Notes under the pieces: generated by a model
Database searches by the model: none
What the model saw: only the letters and a program-made list of their open reading frames with translations
What the model was told of the DNA's origin: nothing
Program-made: the position numbers and the translations under genes
DNA from: Leeuwenhoekiella aestuarii
Lineage (GTDB): Bacteria > Bacteroidota > Bacteroidia > Flavobacteriales > Flavobacteriaceae
Length of the DNA: 64,000 nt
Direction: 5' to 3'
Assembly (NCBI RefSeq): GCF_004104055.1
Contig: NZ_QOVJ01000001.1
Coordinates: 1,116,001 to 1,180,000 of the forward strand
Part shown: piece by piece, positions 1 through 8,966 of the stretch
Numbering within the stretch: the stretch's first letter is position 1
Layout of the letters: every line of letters begins with the position of its first letter

Positions 1-601
1 GTCCGGTACCTATCATCTCAGCCTTTAATCCCGCATGACGAAAACCGTGCACAATGATCCACGCGGTGGTGCGTTTCCCTATAGCCGAATCGGTACCTAA
101 TACCGCCAATTTTAAGCAGTCAACCTGCTCGATGTCCCCTGTAAAAAAATGCAGTTTATCGCGATCGGGTGTTTTGCGTATATCGCGGATTTGCGAACCG
201 TTCTCAGCTGCAAGTTCGACCAGGTTTTTATCATGGGTTAGAAAATCATGAAGTCCGCTGTCTACATACCAGCCTCGCTTCAATGCTTTTTGGATAGTTT
301 CTTTAGCGATGGCTGGAAGTCTTCCGCCGTCAGGCGCAAGGCCTATCACCAGAGATTTGGGTAAGTTGTTTTGAGATTCCAGGGCACTGATCGCTGCATC
401 AAAGTTTTCAAAAACAGGAATGCCGTTTGGTTTTTGGTCTAAAACTTCACCGGCATCTTTACCTGCGTATCTGTGATCGATCACGCCTACTACATCGTAG
501 CGTTCGGTAAACCGTACGAGACCGTGTGCTGTTTTTCCGTTAGGGGTGTTGAAGGCGCCGTCACAATATACCAGGGCTTTGCCATCTATAGTTTGTTTCA
601 T
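1..601 (-). CDS. DUF1611 (DgcN-like) protein, C-terminus outside window
   Basis: An open frame runs from an ATG at 601 down to the window edge without a stop (200 codons). The visible part starts MKQTIDGKALVYCDGAF and shows an N-terminal Rossmann-like half (GVIDHRYAGKDAGEV, SLVIGLAPDGGRLP). It then enters the P-loop-like second half at LAVLGTDSAIGKRTTA. This order is that of the DUF1611 family, whose member DgcN takes part in D-glutamate catabolism (N-acetylation, with DgcA as epimerase). It starts 4 bp after the stop of the PLP-enzyme gene, so the two are translationally coupled. A dipeptide epimerase gene would be the expected next neighbour beyond the window. Family assignment is firm; substrate is inferred. 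Confidence 0.85.
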   Translation of the reverse strand, partial: MKQTIDGKALVYCDGAFNTPNGKTAHGLVRFTERYDVVGVIDHRYAGKDAGEVLDQKPNGIPVFENFDAAISALESQNNLPKSLVIGLAPDGGRLPAIAKETIQKALKRGWYVDSGLHDFLTHDKNLVELAAENGSQIRDIRKTPDRDKLHFFTGDIEQVDCLKLAVLGTDSAIGKRTTAWIIVHGFRHAGLKAEMIGTG

Positions 602-605
602 AAGA

Positions 606-1667
606 TCAATATTTTGCAGTTAGTACCGCTACAAAGCGGTCTGGTTCTAAATTTAGTTTTTCGTCCAGTTCGAGTAAGCCAATAAGCCCGGCAGTAGATG
701 CCGGCAATACGCGCATACTTTCTTTTTGAAGCAAAAGTGAGGTCATTTTTTTCAGTTTTGCATCGCTTATATTGAAAGCTTCCCCACCAGATTCTCGTAA
801 GGCATAGAGGGCTTCTTCACCGTCAAAGCTGTGCCAGTTGATAAGCGGTTCGTTGTATTTGGTTTCTTTAATCGCCTCGGGTTTGAGGTCTTTGCATGCC
901 TCAAGACCCAGTTTAAAAGACTGAATGATCGGATTTTTATGCGTGGAAGAAGCTGCGATCATTTTAGGGATTCGTGAGGTTTTCCCTCGTTTATAAAGAC
1001 TCACAAAACCACGGTAAATACCGGCGAAAAGAGTTCCATTAGAAACCGGTGCCGCGCAATATTTGGGTGCATCGCCCAATTCTTCTACAATCTCATTTGC
1101 AATCTGCGCATAAGCTGTAATTTGTAACGGCGTATTGGATCCGCCGGGATTGGCGTCGTACCAGTCGTTTTGCTGTGCCAGCAGGCTGCTGGCTTTTACG
1201 ACGTCTTCATAGCTGCCCGGAAGTCGTACGATATGGGCATTGAGCTTTTGCATTTCGGTAATGCGCTCAGTATGATACGTTTCCGGTATGTAGATCTGGC
1301 ACTGTATTCCTGCCAGGTTAGCGGCCAGGGCCACTGCTACTCCATAATTACCACAGGTAGCCAGGGAGACCATTTCGTATTCCCGCCGCAGCGCATCGTA
1401 AACCTGAGCAAATGCAATGCGGTCTTTTTGTGTACCCGTGGGATTGTCACCTTCATATTTGATGTACAATTGTCTGATATCAAACTCACGCTCTAATGAT
1501 TTTGCACGATTGAGTCCGGTATCACCCACTTCAAGATTTATAATGTCTTCAAAACTTTCCAGGCGGTCCACCAACGATTTGCTCTTATCTTTGACAAAAT
1601 CACTGAGTTTTTGCGTTTCTGAAGATACTTTTAAAGCTGCAGATTTTACACCATCACGTAGTAGCAC
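606..1667 (-). CDS. Threonine-synthase-like PLP-dependent enzyme (fold type II)
   Basis: A 353-aa protein of the tryptophan-synthase-beta/threonine-synthase fold. The PLP-lysine motif is GDNPTGTQKDR (around residue 80) and the phosphate/substrate loop is ATCGNYGVA, a variant of the family ATSGNTG. A glycine-rich VSNGTLFAGIYRGF segment follows. It is shorter than canonical threonine synthase and lacks the N-terminal threonine-synthase domain, so it is a TrpB-like relative whose reaction (lyase, deaminase or synthase) cannot be fixed from sequence. It is the first gene of an operon with the DUF1611 gene (4 bp gap). That partner suggests amino-acid or D-amino-acid metabolism. A palindrome lies 32 bp upstream of the ATG. 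Confidence 0.85.
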   Translation of the reverse strand: MLLRDGVKSAALKVSSETQKLSDFVKDKSKSLVDRLESFEDIINLEVGDTGLNRAKSLEREFDIRQLYIKYEGDNPTGTQKDRIAFAQVYDALRREYEMVSLATCGNYGVAVALAANLAGIQCQIYIPETYHTERITEMQKLNAHIVRLPGSYEDVVKASSLLAQQNDWYDANPGGSNTPLQITAYAQIANEIVEELGDAPKYCAAPVSNGTLFAGIYRGFVSLYKRGKTSRIPKMIAASSTHKNPIIQSFKLGLEACKDLKPEAIKETKYNEPLINWHSFDGEEALYALRESGGEAFNISDAKLKKMTSLLLQKESMRVLPASTAGLIGLLELDEKLNLEPDRFVAVLTAKY

Positions 1668-2835
1668 AGGTTATTTTAAATTTAAGGTAACGACTAGTTA
1701 GTTCTATAATATAAGAACTAATGTAATATAATTTTGCAGTTGAGCTCGAAAGTATTTTGCTAAGGTTTTGTTAGCTTTTAGGAGGTAAATACATTATTTA
1801 CAGAGTGGTTTCCGTGTCTAAGATAAATTGCCAGAAGTGTGAAATTACGCAGCAAGTAAGATTAAGAATTGATTTTACGATAACTACTTTTTCTATGAGT
1901 GCAATGGTTAGTGAAGCAGCACTTGTGTAAATTTCATTTTTCTATGGCGATGGCAAGAATAAAATCACCCCTATATATAAAGATGTATTTAGGACCTTAT
2001 GAGACTATAGTGGTTGAAAGATCAAGCGCTCCCGGTAACGGAAAAAGTACAAGAGGTACTAATGGGTTACCCAATGGGTACCGCCTCAGTGACCCACTCG
2101 AGGGCAACCCGTGATATAGCATTCAAAAACATTATATGCAGGTTCTGGTATAACTTCAGGAACCTCTATGAGCTGTAAGATGGCAAACAGCAGTGGACCG
2201 GCAATTTAGAAAATACGCTTATCGATTTTCATAACTTCTAAGTAAATAAAATGCTAAGTTGGAAAAGCTATTTTGAACTACATACAGGAAGTTCAAAAAT
2301 AAATCCTTCAGTCATGGTCCACCTCAGTAGGCAATATTTTGGGCGAATCAGATGAATTAAGCTGATTAAAGACACCGGAAAGTCTTAGGATAGTATCTGA
2401 ATAACGGGAAACTTTTTTCAAAAGCAGAGGTATTCGGTAAATACTTTTTGACTCTAAAAATAGGGGAGCTTTTCCAGAGGTATACGTAAACTTAAAAGGG
2501 TCTAAGTCGTCCCTATACCCGAACAAATTCTTTACAGTTACTTTAATTAATTATTAAGGATAGCTAATCTGTGTTAACTAAGATCATAAAAAAAAACCTT
2601 GCCTAATATGCAGCAGATTGATTTTACTTGAATTGCAAAACGTTATAATACAGATGCTATACTGCTGCAAAAGCAAGTTGAAGCAGTATAAAGAGATTTA
2701 GCGTCTAAAACAATCCTGAACCCGCTTATTTAACCCACGCGTAACCTTTAAGTAAAACCTTTTATTGAGAAATTCAATTATTTAGCACTGCGAAAAGAAA
2801 TGCATAAAACCACTAAAATATGTAGCACAAATCCA
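1668..2835. other. Long intergenic region with no convincing gene
   Basis: About 1.2 kb separates the minus-strand operon from the plus-strand susC. Two short frames (around 1899-2114 and 2308-2526) have no recognisable family, no good start context and atypical composition. They look like chance frames or decayed gene debris. The left end holds the promoter region and palindrome of the PLP-enzyme operon. The right end leads into the susC leader. Nothing else could be supported. Confidence 0.6.
1699..1720. promoter_or_regulatory. Palindromic operator candidate
   Basis: A perfect inverted repeat TAGTTCT-N8-AGAACTA with an AT-only centre lies 32 bp upstream of the ATG at 1667. Its position and dyad symmetry fit a dimeric repressor or activator site for the PLP-enzyme/DUF1611 operon. 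The cognate regulator is not in the window. Confidence 0.45.
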
Positions 2836-2866
2836 CAAAAAAACGCAGTTGCTACCAACAACTGCG
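2836..2866 (-). terminator. Minus-strand intrinsic terminator in the susC leader
   Basis: A perfect 8-bp stem CGCAGTTG/CAACTGCG (2844-2851 and 2859-2866) has a 7-nt loop. It is preceded on the plus strand by seven A residues (2837-2843), so it reads as stem plus U-tract only on the minus strand. No minus-strand gene lies to its right. The natural explanation is the end of a short antisense transcript started near the susC start codon, 42 bp away. Confidence 0.5.
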
Positions 2867-2907
2867 CCATCCATTATTAAGCATTGTGTCCAATCAATTA
2901 CTTAAAC

Positions 2908-5900
2908 ATGAATTTTAAAAATAATACTATTACATGTAAGAATATAGTTGCCCTCGCCTCAATTGTATTTTTTTCTACCCAAACCCAGGCGAAAACACCG
3001 CTTGTAGAATTTAAAACGTCAGCAGTTTTAAATATTGAAGAGCTAGCTGTTCAACAAACCATAACCGGAACAGTAACCGATAACGATGGGGTTTTATTAC
3101 CAGGAGCATCGGTTAAGGTCAAAGGAACTTCAAACGGAACCATTACAGATTTTGATGGTAATTTTAGTATTGTTGCCAATCCTGGTGATGTACTTGAAGT
3201 CTCTTATGTAGGCTTTGAAACCACTACAATTACCGTTTCTCAACAGACCAATTATACTATTAACCTTTCGGCAAACACTTCAGAACTTGATGAAGTTCTG
3301 GTGGTAGGCTATGGGACTCAAAAAAAATCTGATTTAACCGGAGCTGTAAGCTCTGTGGTTGCCGATGAGTTCAATAAAGGGGTAGTCAATAACCCGGGTA
3401 ACTTGTTACAAGGTAAAGTCTCTGGTCTTAATGTTACCAATACCAGTGGTGAACCGGGAGCCGGTCAGGATATCATCATTCGTGGTGTAGGAACCTTGCG
3501 TTCAGGAACCTCTCCCCTTTATGTGGTTGATGGCTTTGTTTTAGATAACTCCGGAAACGGTTTGGCAACAAACCCGCTAAACTTCATCAATACCCAGGAT
3601 ATTGAGTCCATCAACGTATTGAAAGATGCTTCGGCAGCTGCGATCTACGGTTCGCGTGCAGCAAACGGGGTGGTGGTCATCACAACTAAAAAAGGAAAAG
3701 CAGGAAGAACCCAAATGAACTTTTCGGCTTCAACTGCAATTTCTAGTATCGCCAATAAGATCGATGTGTTTTCTGCAGAAGAGTTTAGAACGGTCATTCC
3801 TCAAATAGGCGGGAGCTTAAGCGATAACGGTGCTAATACCGACTGGCAGGACGAGCTTACTCGTACGGCAATTACCAATAACATCAACTTCTCGATGAGT
3901 GGTGGTACAGCAAGTACATCATATTTTGCTTCGATAGGCGTTGATGATCAAGAAGGAATCATCAATAATAGTGATCTCAAACGCTATTCTGCACGTGCTA
4001 ACGTCACTCAAAAGGGATGGGATGATCGTCTCAAGGTTGATCTGAACCTAACTGCTACCCGTACCGAGAATACCCGACCCAATACCAGTTCTATAGTGAG
4101 TAATATGCTGAGTTTAAATCCTACTACTCCGGCCTATACAAATGGGGAACCTACGGTTTTTGGTACAGGATTGAATCCATTGATCCTTGAGGATATTTAT
4201 GGAGATTTTTCAAACAACAACCGAATGATCGCTAAAATCTCACCTTCTTTAGAGGTTATAGATGGGTTAACCTATAAGCTGAATCTGGGGGTGGATTATT
4301 CTACAACAGACCGGGATATTCAATATATGCCGTATTCAGCAGATCCTGATTATGCTGAAGGTTCGGTGAGTTCAGCGTATACCACAAATAGAAATACACT
4401 CGTTGAAAACACCCTGACGTATGTTACCGATTTTGGCGATCACGGACTTACGGTTCTGGCAGGACATTCCTACCAGAAATTCTTTATCCATGCCAAGAAT
4501 TTTTATTTTGAAAATTTCCCCGATAACGGAATCGAACCGCGTTACCAATTGGGGCAAGCGCGGGGTGATAATTACAGTCAGTCTTCTAGCGCAACCAGCA
4601 ATGAATTGCAGTCGTTCTTTGGTCGTGTAAACTACGATTACAAAGACAAATATTTGGTGACGGCTACCTTACGTTCTGACGGTTCGACCAAATTTGGTGA
4701 AAACAACCGCTATGCTACTTTCCCTTCTTTGGCTTTAGGATGGAATATTTTCAAAGAAGATTTTATGGCAGATTCAGGGATCAACAATTTAAAGTTGAGA
4801 GCGAGCTGGGGGAAATCAGGAAATCAGGAAATCCCTTCTAAACAAACACGTTTAAGCTATGGCGAAAGTTTTGCAGATGATGATATTTATCCCTTAAATG
4901 ATGCTATCACTACCCGGGAAGGTTATGATTACGGTTTGGTTTTCGCCCGTACGGCAAATCCTGATTTGCAATGGGAAGAAACGACACAAACCAATATCGG
5001 TTTAGATTTTGGTTTTTTGGATTATAAACTAAGCGGATCGGTAGATTACTTTTTGAAGGAAACCAATGATGTATTGCTGTATTTCTCAACGCAAGATCCT
5101 ATTGATGAGGTAGGCTATAAGTGGCAAAACATACCGGGGATGAAGATCAAGAACAGCGGTATCGAGTTGGCTTTAGATTACCAGAGCGATCGCAGTCGGG
5201 ATTTTTCTTATAATATAGGAGGTAACATCTCATACATTAAAAATGAGATAACAGATTCTCCTTTTACCATTGTAACTACCGGTACTGCCAGCGGTGCAGG
5301 ACAAACCGGAGCGACCATCAACGGGTATATGAATGATCAACCTATAGGTAATTTCTTCCTTAGAGAATTCAATGGGATTGGAGCTGATGGTCTCAGCCAG
5401 TTTACCGATGTTAACGGCGACGGTCAAATAGATGATAGTGATCGTATTTCAGCAGGAAGTGCGGTGCCCGATATTCTGTATGCATTCTACCTTAAATTCA
5501 AGTATAAGAACTTTGATCTGGGATTGAACTTTAACGGGGTTAGCGGCAATAAAATTTACAACCACACCCGTATGAGTTTGTTCAATAAAACACAGATTGC
5601 CAATTCGCTGAACACTACAGATCAGGCTATTGAGTATGCTAATGAAGATCCCAGTAACTCCAATACGGTTTCTACGCGTTATCTGGAGAACGGTGCTTTC
5701 TTGCGCTTGAATAATGCCACTTTAGCTTACAGCTTAGACCCTAAGGTAATCGGGTTGGAACAATGGTTGACGAATGTGCGTTTATCAGTAACCGGACAAA
5801 ACCTGTTTACCATCACCGATTACACCGGTTTTGATCCAGAATTAAACACGGGTAGCTCCAGCGATTCAAAATCGTATGGTATTGACTACTTCACGTACCC

Positions 5901-5943
5901 AAAAGCACGTACCGTTGTGTTCGGGTTAAATGTATCCTTCTAA
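2908..5943 (+). CDS. SusC/RagA-type TonB-dependent outer-membrane transporter
   Basis: This is the outer-membrane barrel of a SusCD nutrient importer. A signal peptide (residues 1-28, ending TQA) is followed by a carboxypeptidase-regulatory-like domain (about 51-122, with GASVKVKGTSNGT and DFDGNFSI). Next comes the conserved ELDEVLVVGYGTQKKSDLTG segment, a plug with DASAAAIYGSRAANGVV, and a barrel ending in the aromatic VVFGLNVSF. There is no STN domain, so no sigma-relay role is expected. A TTG at 2884 would add eight residues; the ATG at 2908 is preferred because it begins directly at the signal peptide. The length of 1011 aa is normal. It is followed by susD after 20 bp. The downstream phosphatases suggest that the cargo is an organophosphate. 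Confidence 0.95.
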   Translation: MNFKNNTITCKNIVALASIVFFSTQTQAKTPLVEFKTSAVLNIEELAVQQTITGTVTDNDGVLLPGASVKVKGTSNGTITDFDGNFSIVANPGDVLEVSYVGFETTTITVSQQTNYTINLSANTSELDEVLVVGYGTQKKSDLTGAVSSVVADEFNKGVVNNPGNLLQGKVSGLNVTNTSGEPGAGQDIIIRGVGTLRSGTSPLYVVDGFVLDNSGNGLATNPLNFINTQDIESINVLKDASAAAIYGSRAANGVVVITTKKGKAGRTQMNFSASTAISSIANKIDVFSAEEFRTVIPQIGGSLSDNGANTDWQDELTRTAITNNINFSMSGGTASTSYFASIGVDDQEGIINNSDLKRYSARANVTQKGWDDRLKVDLNLTATRTENTRPNTSSIVSNMLSLNPTTPAYTNGEPTVFGTGLNPLILEDIYGDFSNNNRMIAKISPSLEVIDGLTYKLNLGVDYSTTDRDIQYMPYSADPDYAEGSVSSAYTTNRNTLVENTLTYVTDFGDHGLTVLAGHSYQKFFIHAKNFYFENFPDNGIEPRYQLGQARGDNYSQSSSATSNELQSFFGRVNYDYKDKYLVTATLRSDGSTKFGENNRYATFPSLALGWNIFKEDFMADSGINNLKLRASWGKSGNQEIPSKQTRLSYGESFADDDIYPLNDAITTREGYDYGLVFARTANPDLQWEETTQTNIGLDFGFLDYKLSGSVDYFLKETNDVLLYFSTQDPIDEVGYKWQNIPGMKIKNSGIELALDYQSDRSRDFSYNIGGNISYIKNEITDSPFTIVTTGTASGAGQTGATINGYMNDQPIGNFFLREFNGIGADGLSQFTDVNGDGQIDDSDRISAGSAVPDILYAFYLKFKYKNFDLGLNFNGVSGNKIYNHTRMSLFNKTQIANSLNTTDQAIEYANEDPSNSNTVSTRYLENGAFLRLNNATLAYSLDPKVIGLEQWLTNVRLSVTGQNLFTITDYTGFDPELNTGSSSDSKSYGIDYFTYPKARTVVFGLNVSF

Positions 5944-5963
5944 AAAATTAAAAACTGCTTAAA

Positions 5964-7772
5964 ATGAATTATAGAATTCTCACGCTGGTTGTAGGGCTTA
6001 GTGCCTTACTGTTCTGGAATTGTACAGACCTCGAAGAAGAAATATTAGACGAATCGCTAACCGGAACTGACGGTTTAGCAGAGCCTGTCTCCGGATCGAT
6101 CTCTGCGGCTTACGGTATTTTACCGCAAACGTTTAGACATACCCGCTATTTTGGGCTGCAGGAAATTCCTTCAGACGAAGCGATCTTACCCCCGCGTACC
6201 GGGCTGGGTGGAACGCAATGGGCAGATAATGATACCTATACCACCGCACACAGACACCTGATGTCTTCAAGCAACAGTTTGGTTACCGAATCATGGAGTT
6301 ATCTCACTACCGCATTGTTTAGAACCGTAGCGGCAATAGATGTATTAACACCGCTTGCCGAAGCAGGCGATGCCGAAGCCATTCAGGGATTGGCAGAAAT
6401 GCGGGCCTTACGCGCTTATGAAAATATGCTGTTTTTAGACAGCTGGGGACTTACTTTTAAAAAGGAAGCTACTTCAGAAACTTCAGAAGTATTACGAGGT
6501 GCAGAAGCGGTAAGCTATATCGAAGAAGAGTTTCTGGCGGTGGTAGATGCTATCAGCCCTGGTAACGGTTCGGGGCGTATAACACCCCATGCAGTTTATG
6601 GATTTTTGGCTAAGTTGTATCTCAATGCAGGCGTGTATAGAGATCCTTACGGTACTCCCGTGTTCACAGATGAAGATATGACTCAAGTGATAAATTATAC
6701 TAACCGAATCATCAATGACGGAAGTTATGCACTTTCTTCAGAATATTTTGACCTGTTCAATGATGAGAATCACGACAATGCAGAGTTGATTTTTGCTTTA
6801 GATTTACGAGGAGTATTGAATAATGATCACAATCGTTGGGCCTACTGGTCGATGTCGGGTTCTTTATTTCCAAGACCGGGAGATTTTTATCTAAGTATGG
6901 ATGGTACAGACGGTCCTGCCGCAACACCTGATTTCTATCAGTATTGGGTTGATGCTTATGGAAGTGTAGATCCTGCCGATGCCGATGCCCGTTTCTATAA
7001 GAAAAATGCACAAGTCCCTGATGACTTGGAAGATATTTCAGGATTAACGCCATATAAACGGGATACGTTAGGGTTCAAAACAGATAAAGACCATTACTTT
7101 GTCGCAGGTTCTGATTTTGAAATCGATCGTGGAATCATTCGCGGTACGATGTGGGCACCTAGAAAAGAAAACTACCGATCAGGAAATTTTATGACCGGTA
7201 CCGATGCTAATGGCAACAGCGGCTATAGAATTTATCCGCTTGCTGAAGCACGTGAAAATGGTTCAGATCCTGAAGACATTACCTATTATGTAGACCATAC
7301 ACTAGCTATTAGTCTGGATGGAAGCGCAGGTTATGCAAGCGGTTACCGTTTTGCGAAGTGGCAATTCAGTAAAACCTCAGATGATGGTAACAATTACAGC
7401 AGTGTAGATCTTATTCTATTGCGTCTGGCTGACGTGTATTTAATGCGCGCTGAAGCAAAACTTAGAATGGGCGATAACGCCGGAGCACTAACAGATGTTA
7501 ATACCCTTAGAGCTTCCCGTAATGCAAGACCAGATCAAACCCCTCCTGCTTTAACCAGCATTACCTTAGAAACCTTATTGCGTGAGCGCGGTTTTGAATT
7601 CTACTGGGAAATGTCACGTCGTAGCGACCAGATTCGTTTCGGTACATACGAAGATTCATGGACTTCAAAAACCGATAGTGATCCAAACCATCGATTATTC
7701 CCGATTCCTCAGGAAGCGATTGACGGGGCTTCTAATACTCCCGGTTATCTGGAGCAAAATGCTGGATATTAA
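5964..7772 (+). CDS. SusD/RagB-type surface lipoprotein
   Basis: This 602-aa partner of the upstream SusC is the surface lid that binds cargo. The signal peptide ends in a lipobox (LLFWNC, Cys near residue 20) followed by acidic residues, as in surface-exported Bacteroidetes lipoproteins. The TPR-like helices include LAEMRALRAYENMLFLDSWG near residue 145. The C-terminal part has the family signature LRLADVYLMRAEAKLR and LLRERGFEFYWEMSRRSDQIRFG. It ends with the usual LFPIPQEAIDG. The ATG lies 20 bp after susC, so the two are co-transcribed. A strong hairpin follows directly downstream. Confidence 0.95.
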   Translation: MNYRILTLVVGLSALLFWNCTDLEEEILDESLTGTDGLAEPVSGSISAAYGILPQTFRHTRYFGLQEIPSDEAILPPRTGLGGTQWADNDTYTTAHRHLMSSSNSLVTESWSYLTTALFRTVAAIDVLTPLAEAGDAEAIQGLAEMRALRAYENMLFLDSWGLTFKKEATSETSEVLRGAEAVSYIEEEFLAVVDAISPGNGSGRITPHAVYGFLAKLYLNAGVYRDPYGTPVFTDEDMTQVINYTNRIINDGSYALSSEYFDLFNDENHDNAELIFALDLRGVLNNDHNRWAYWSMSGSLFPRPGDFYLSMDGTDGPAATPDFYQYWVDAYGSVDPADADARFYKKNAQVPDDLEDISGLTPYKRDTLGFKTDKDHYFVAGSDFEIDRGIIRGTMWAPRKENYRSGNFMTGTDANGNSGYRIYPLAEARENGSDPEDITYYVDHTLAISLDGSAGYASGYRFAKWQFSKTSDDGNNYSSVDLILLRLADVYLMRAEAKLRMGDNAGALTDVNTLRASRNARPDQTPPALTSITLETLLRERGFEFYWEMSRRSDQIRFGTYEDSWTSKTDSDPNHRLFPIPQEAIDGASNTPGYLEQNAGY

Positions 7773-7790
7773 TATGTAGTACATTATTTT

Positions 7791-7831
7791 TGAAACGGCG
7801 GAACGCAAGTTCTGCCGTTTCAAATTTTTAA
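7791..7831 (+). terminator. Hairpin after susD (terminator or attenuator)
   Basis: The 13-bp stem TGAAACGGCGGAA/TTCTGCCGTTTCA (7791-7803 and 7810-7822, one G-T pair) has a 6-nt loop and is followed by an AT-rich AATTTTTA. The phosphatase gene begins only 10 nt later. It may act as a partial terminator or as an mRNA-stability hairpin that raises susCD over phosphatase expression. Confidence 0.7.
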
Positions 7832-7840
7832 AATTACCGA

Positions 7841-8962
7841 ATGATGAATGTAACGAAGAAAAGTCTTGTTGTGCTTGGCGCGCTGCTTGTAAATGCTTGT
7901 TTATTAGAACTTAATGCTCAGGAAACTCAAACCGAAGAATCCCTGAATGTGATCCTGATGATTGGAGATGGGATGGGTATTCCGCAGATTTCGAGTGCGT
8001 TTTATTTTGGAGAAAGTAGACCCAATTTTGAACGCTTTGAAGAAATAGGCCTGCACAAATCTTATTCTACCAGTCATAAAATTACTGATTCGGCAGCCGG
8101 GGCAACTGCTTTTTCCACCGGGCAAAAAACCTATAAGCGTGCGATAGGAGTCTCAAAAGACACGATTCCACAGGAAACGATTTTAGAGAAATTAAAAAAG
8201 GAAGGCTATCAAACCGGCCTCATCTCGCTCACCTCAATCACCCATGCCACGCCGGCTTCTTTTTATGCACACGTTAAAGACCGGGATATGCATGAAGAAA
8301 TTGCTGCGCAGCTCGTTACCGCCGATGTAGATTTTTTAGCGGGCGGTGGTCGTAAATTCTTGAGCAACCGGAGTGACGGAAAGAATCTGTTTAGTACGTT
8401 ACTGGAACATAATTACAATCTGGACACCCTTAAGCTGAGCAGTTCAAAAGCCGGGATGCGCAATGCATTTATTGTTGAAGACGAAGGGCTTCCGTCAAAA
8501 ATAGATGGGCGTGGTGACTTCTTGAAGGAAGCTAGTTTAGAGGCGCTTGAATATTTTGGAAAAGCCGAAAAACCTTTTTTCCTGATGATTGAAGGATCGT
8601 ATATAGACTGGGGCGGACACGATATGAACCCAGAAATGATGATTGAAGAAGTAGCTGATTTTGATACAACCATCGGTGCTGTTTTAGACTATGTAGAAAC
8701 ACACCCCAACACGCTTTTGGTCATTACTGCAGATCACGAGACAGGAGGGGCAAGCATTGGAAAATACTATGAGGTAGACGAAGAAACCGGTGAGAAAACT
8801 GAAGTTCCGGAGAAGGTTGCGGTTTATTTTATCACAGATCAGCACAGCGGGGAGTTAATCCCTGTTTTTGCGGCAGGAAAAGGTGCTGAAAATTTTAAAG
8901 GAATTTACCAGAATAGCGCCATTTATCATAAAATTTTAAAAGCCATAAATGCCAAAAATTAA
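7841..8962 (+). CDS. PhoA-type alkaline phosphatase
   Basis: An exported phosphomonoesterase of 373 aa with signal peptide. All E. coli PhoA active-site elements are visible: metal Asp in MIGDGMG (D43), nucleophile in ITDSAAGATA (S84) and THATPASFYAHV with the following Arg. The metal residues of IEGSYIDWGGHDMN, VITADHETGG and the late QHSGELIPVFAAG His are also present. Two adjacent ATGs (7841, 7844) are possible starts. It sits behind susCD and 4 bp before the next phosphatase gene. The likely role is release of phosphate from phosphomonoesters at the cell surface or in the periplasm. Phosphate regulation is plausible, but no Pho-type site was recognised. Confidence 0.93.
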   Translation: MMNVTKKSLVVLGALLVNACLLELNAQETQTEESLNVILMIGDGMGIPQISSAFYFGESRPNFERFEEIGLHKSYSTSHKITDSAAGATAFSTGQKTYKRAIGVSKDTIPQETILEKLKKEGYQTGLISLTSITHATPASFYAHVKDRDMHEEIAAQLVTADVDFLAGGGRKFLSNRSDGKNLFSTLLEHNYNLDTLKLSSSKAGMRNAFIVEDEGLPSKIDGRGDFLKEASLEALEYFGKAEKPFFLMIEGSYIDWGGHDMNPEMMIEEVADFDTTIGAVLDYVETHPNTLLVITADHETGGASIGKYYEVDEETGEKTEVPEKVAVYFITDQHSGELIPVFAAGKGAENFKGIYQNSAIYHKILKAINAKN

Positions 8963-8966
8963 CAGC

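Noticed and set aside
1899-2114. 71-codon plus-strand frame in the first large gap
   Set aside because: Starts and reads like noncoding DNA; no domain and no neighbours in an operon.
2884-2907. TTG-started extension of the first susC
   Set aside because: It adds eight residues before a clear signal peptide; the ATG at 2908 is better placed.
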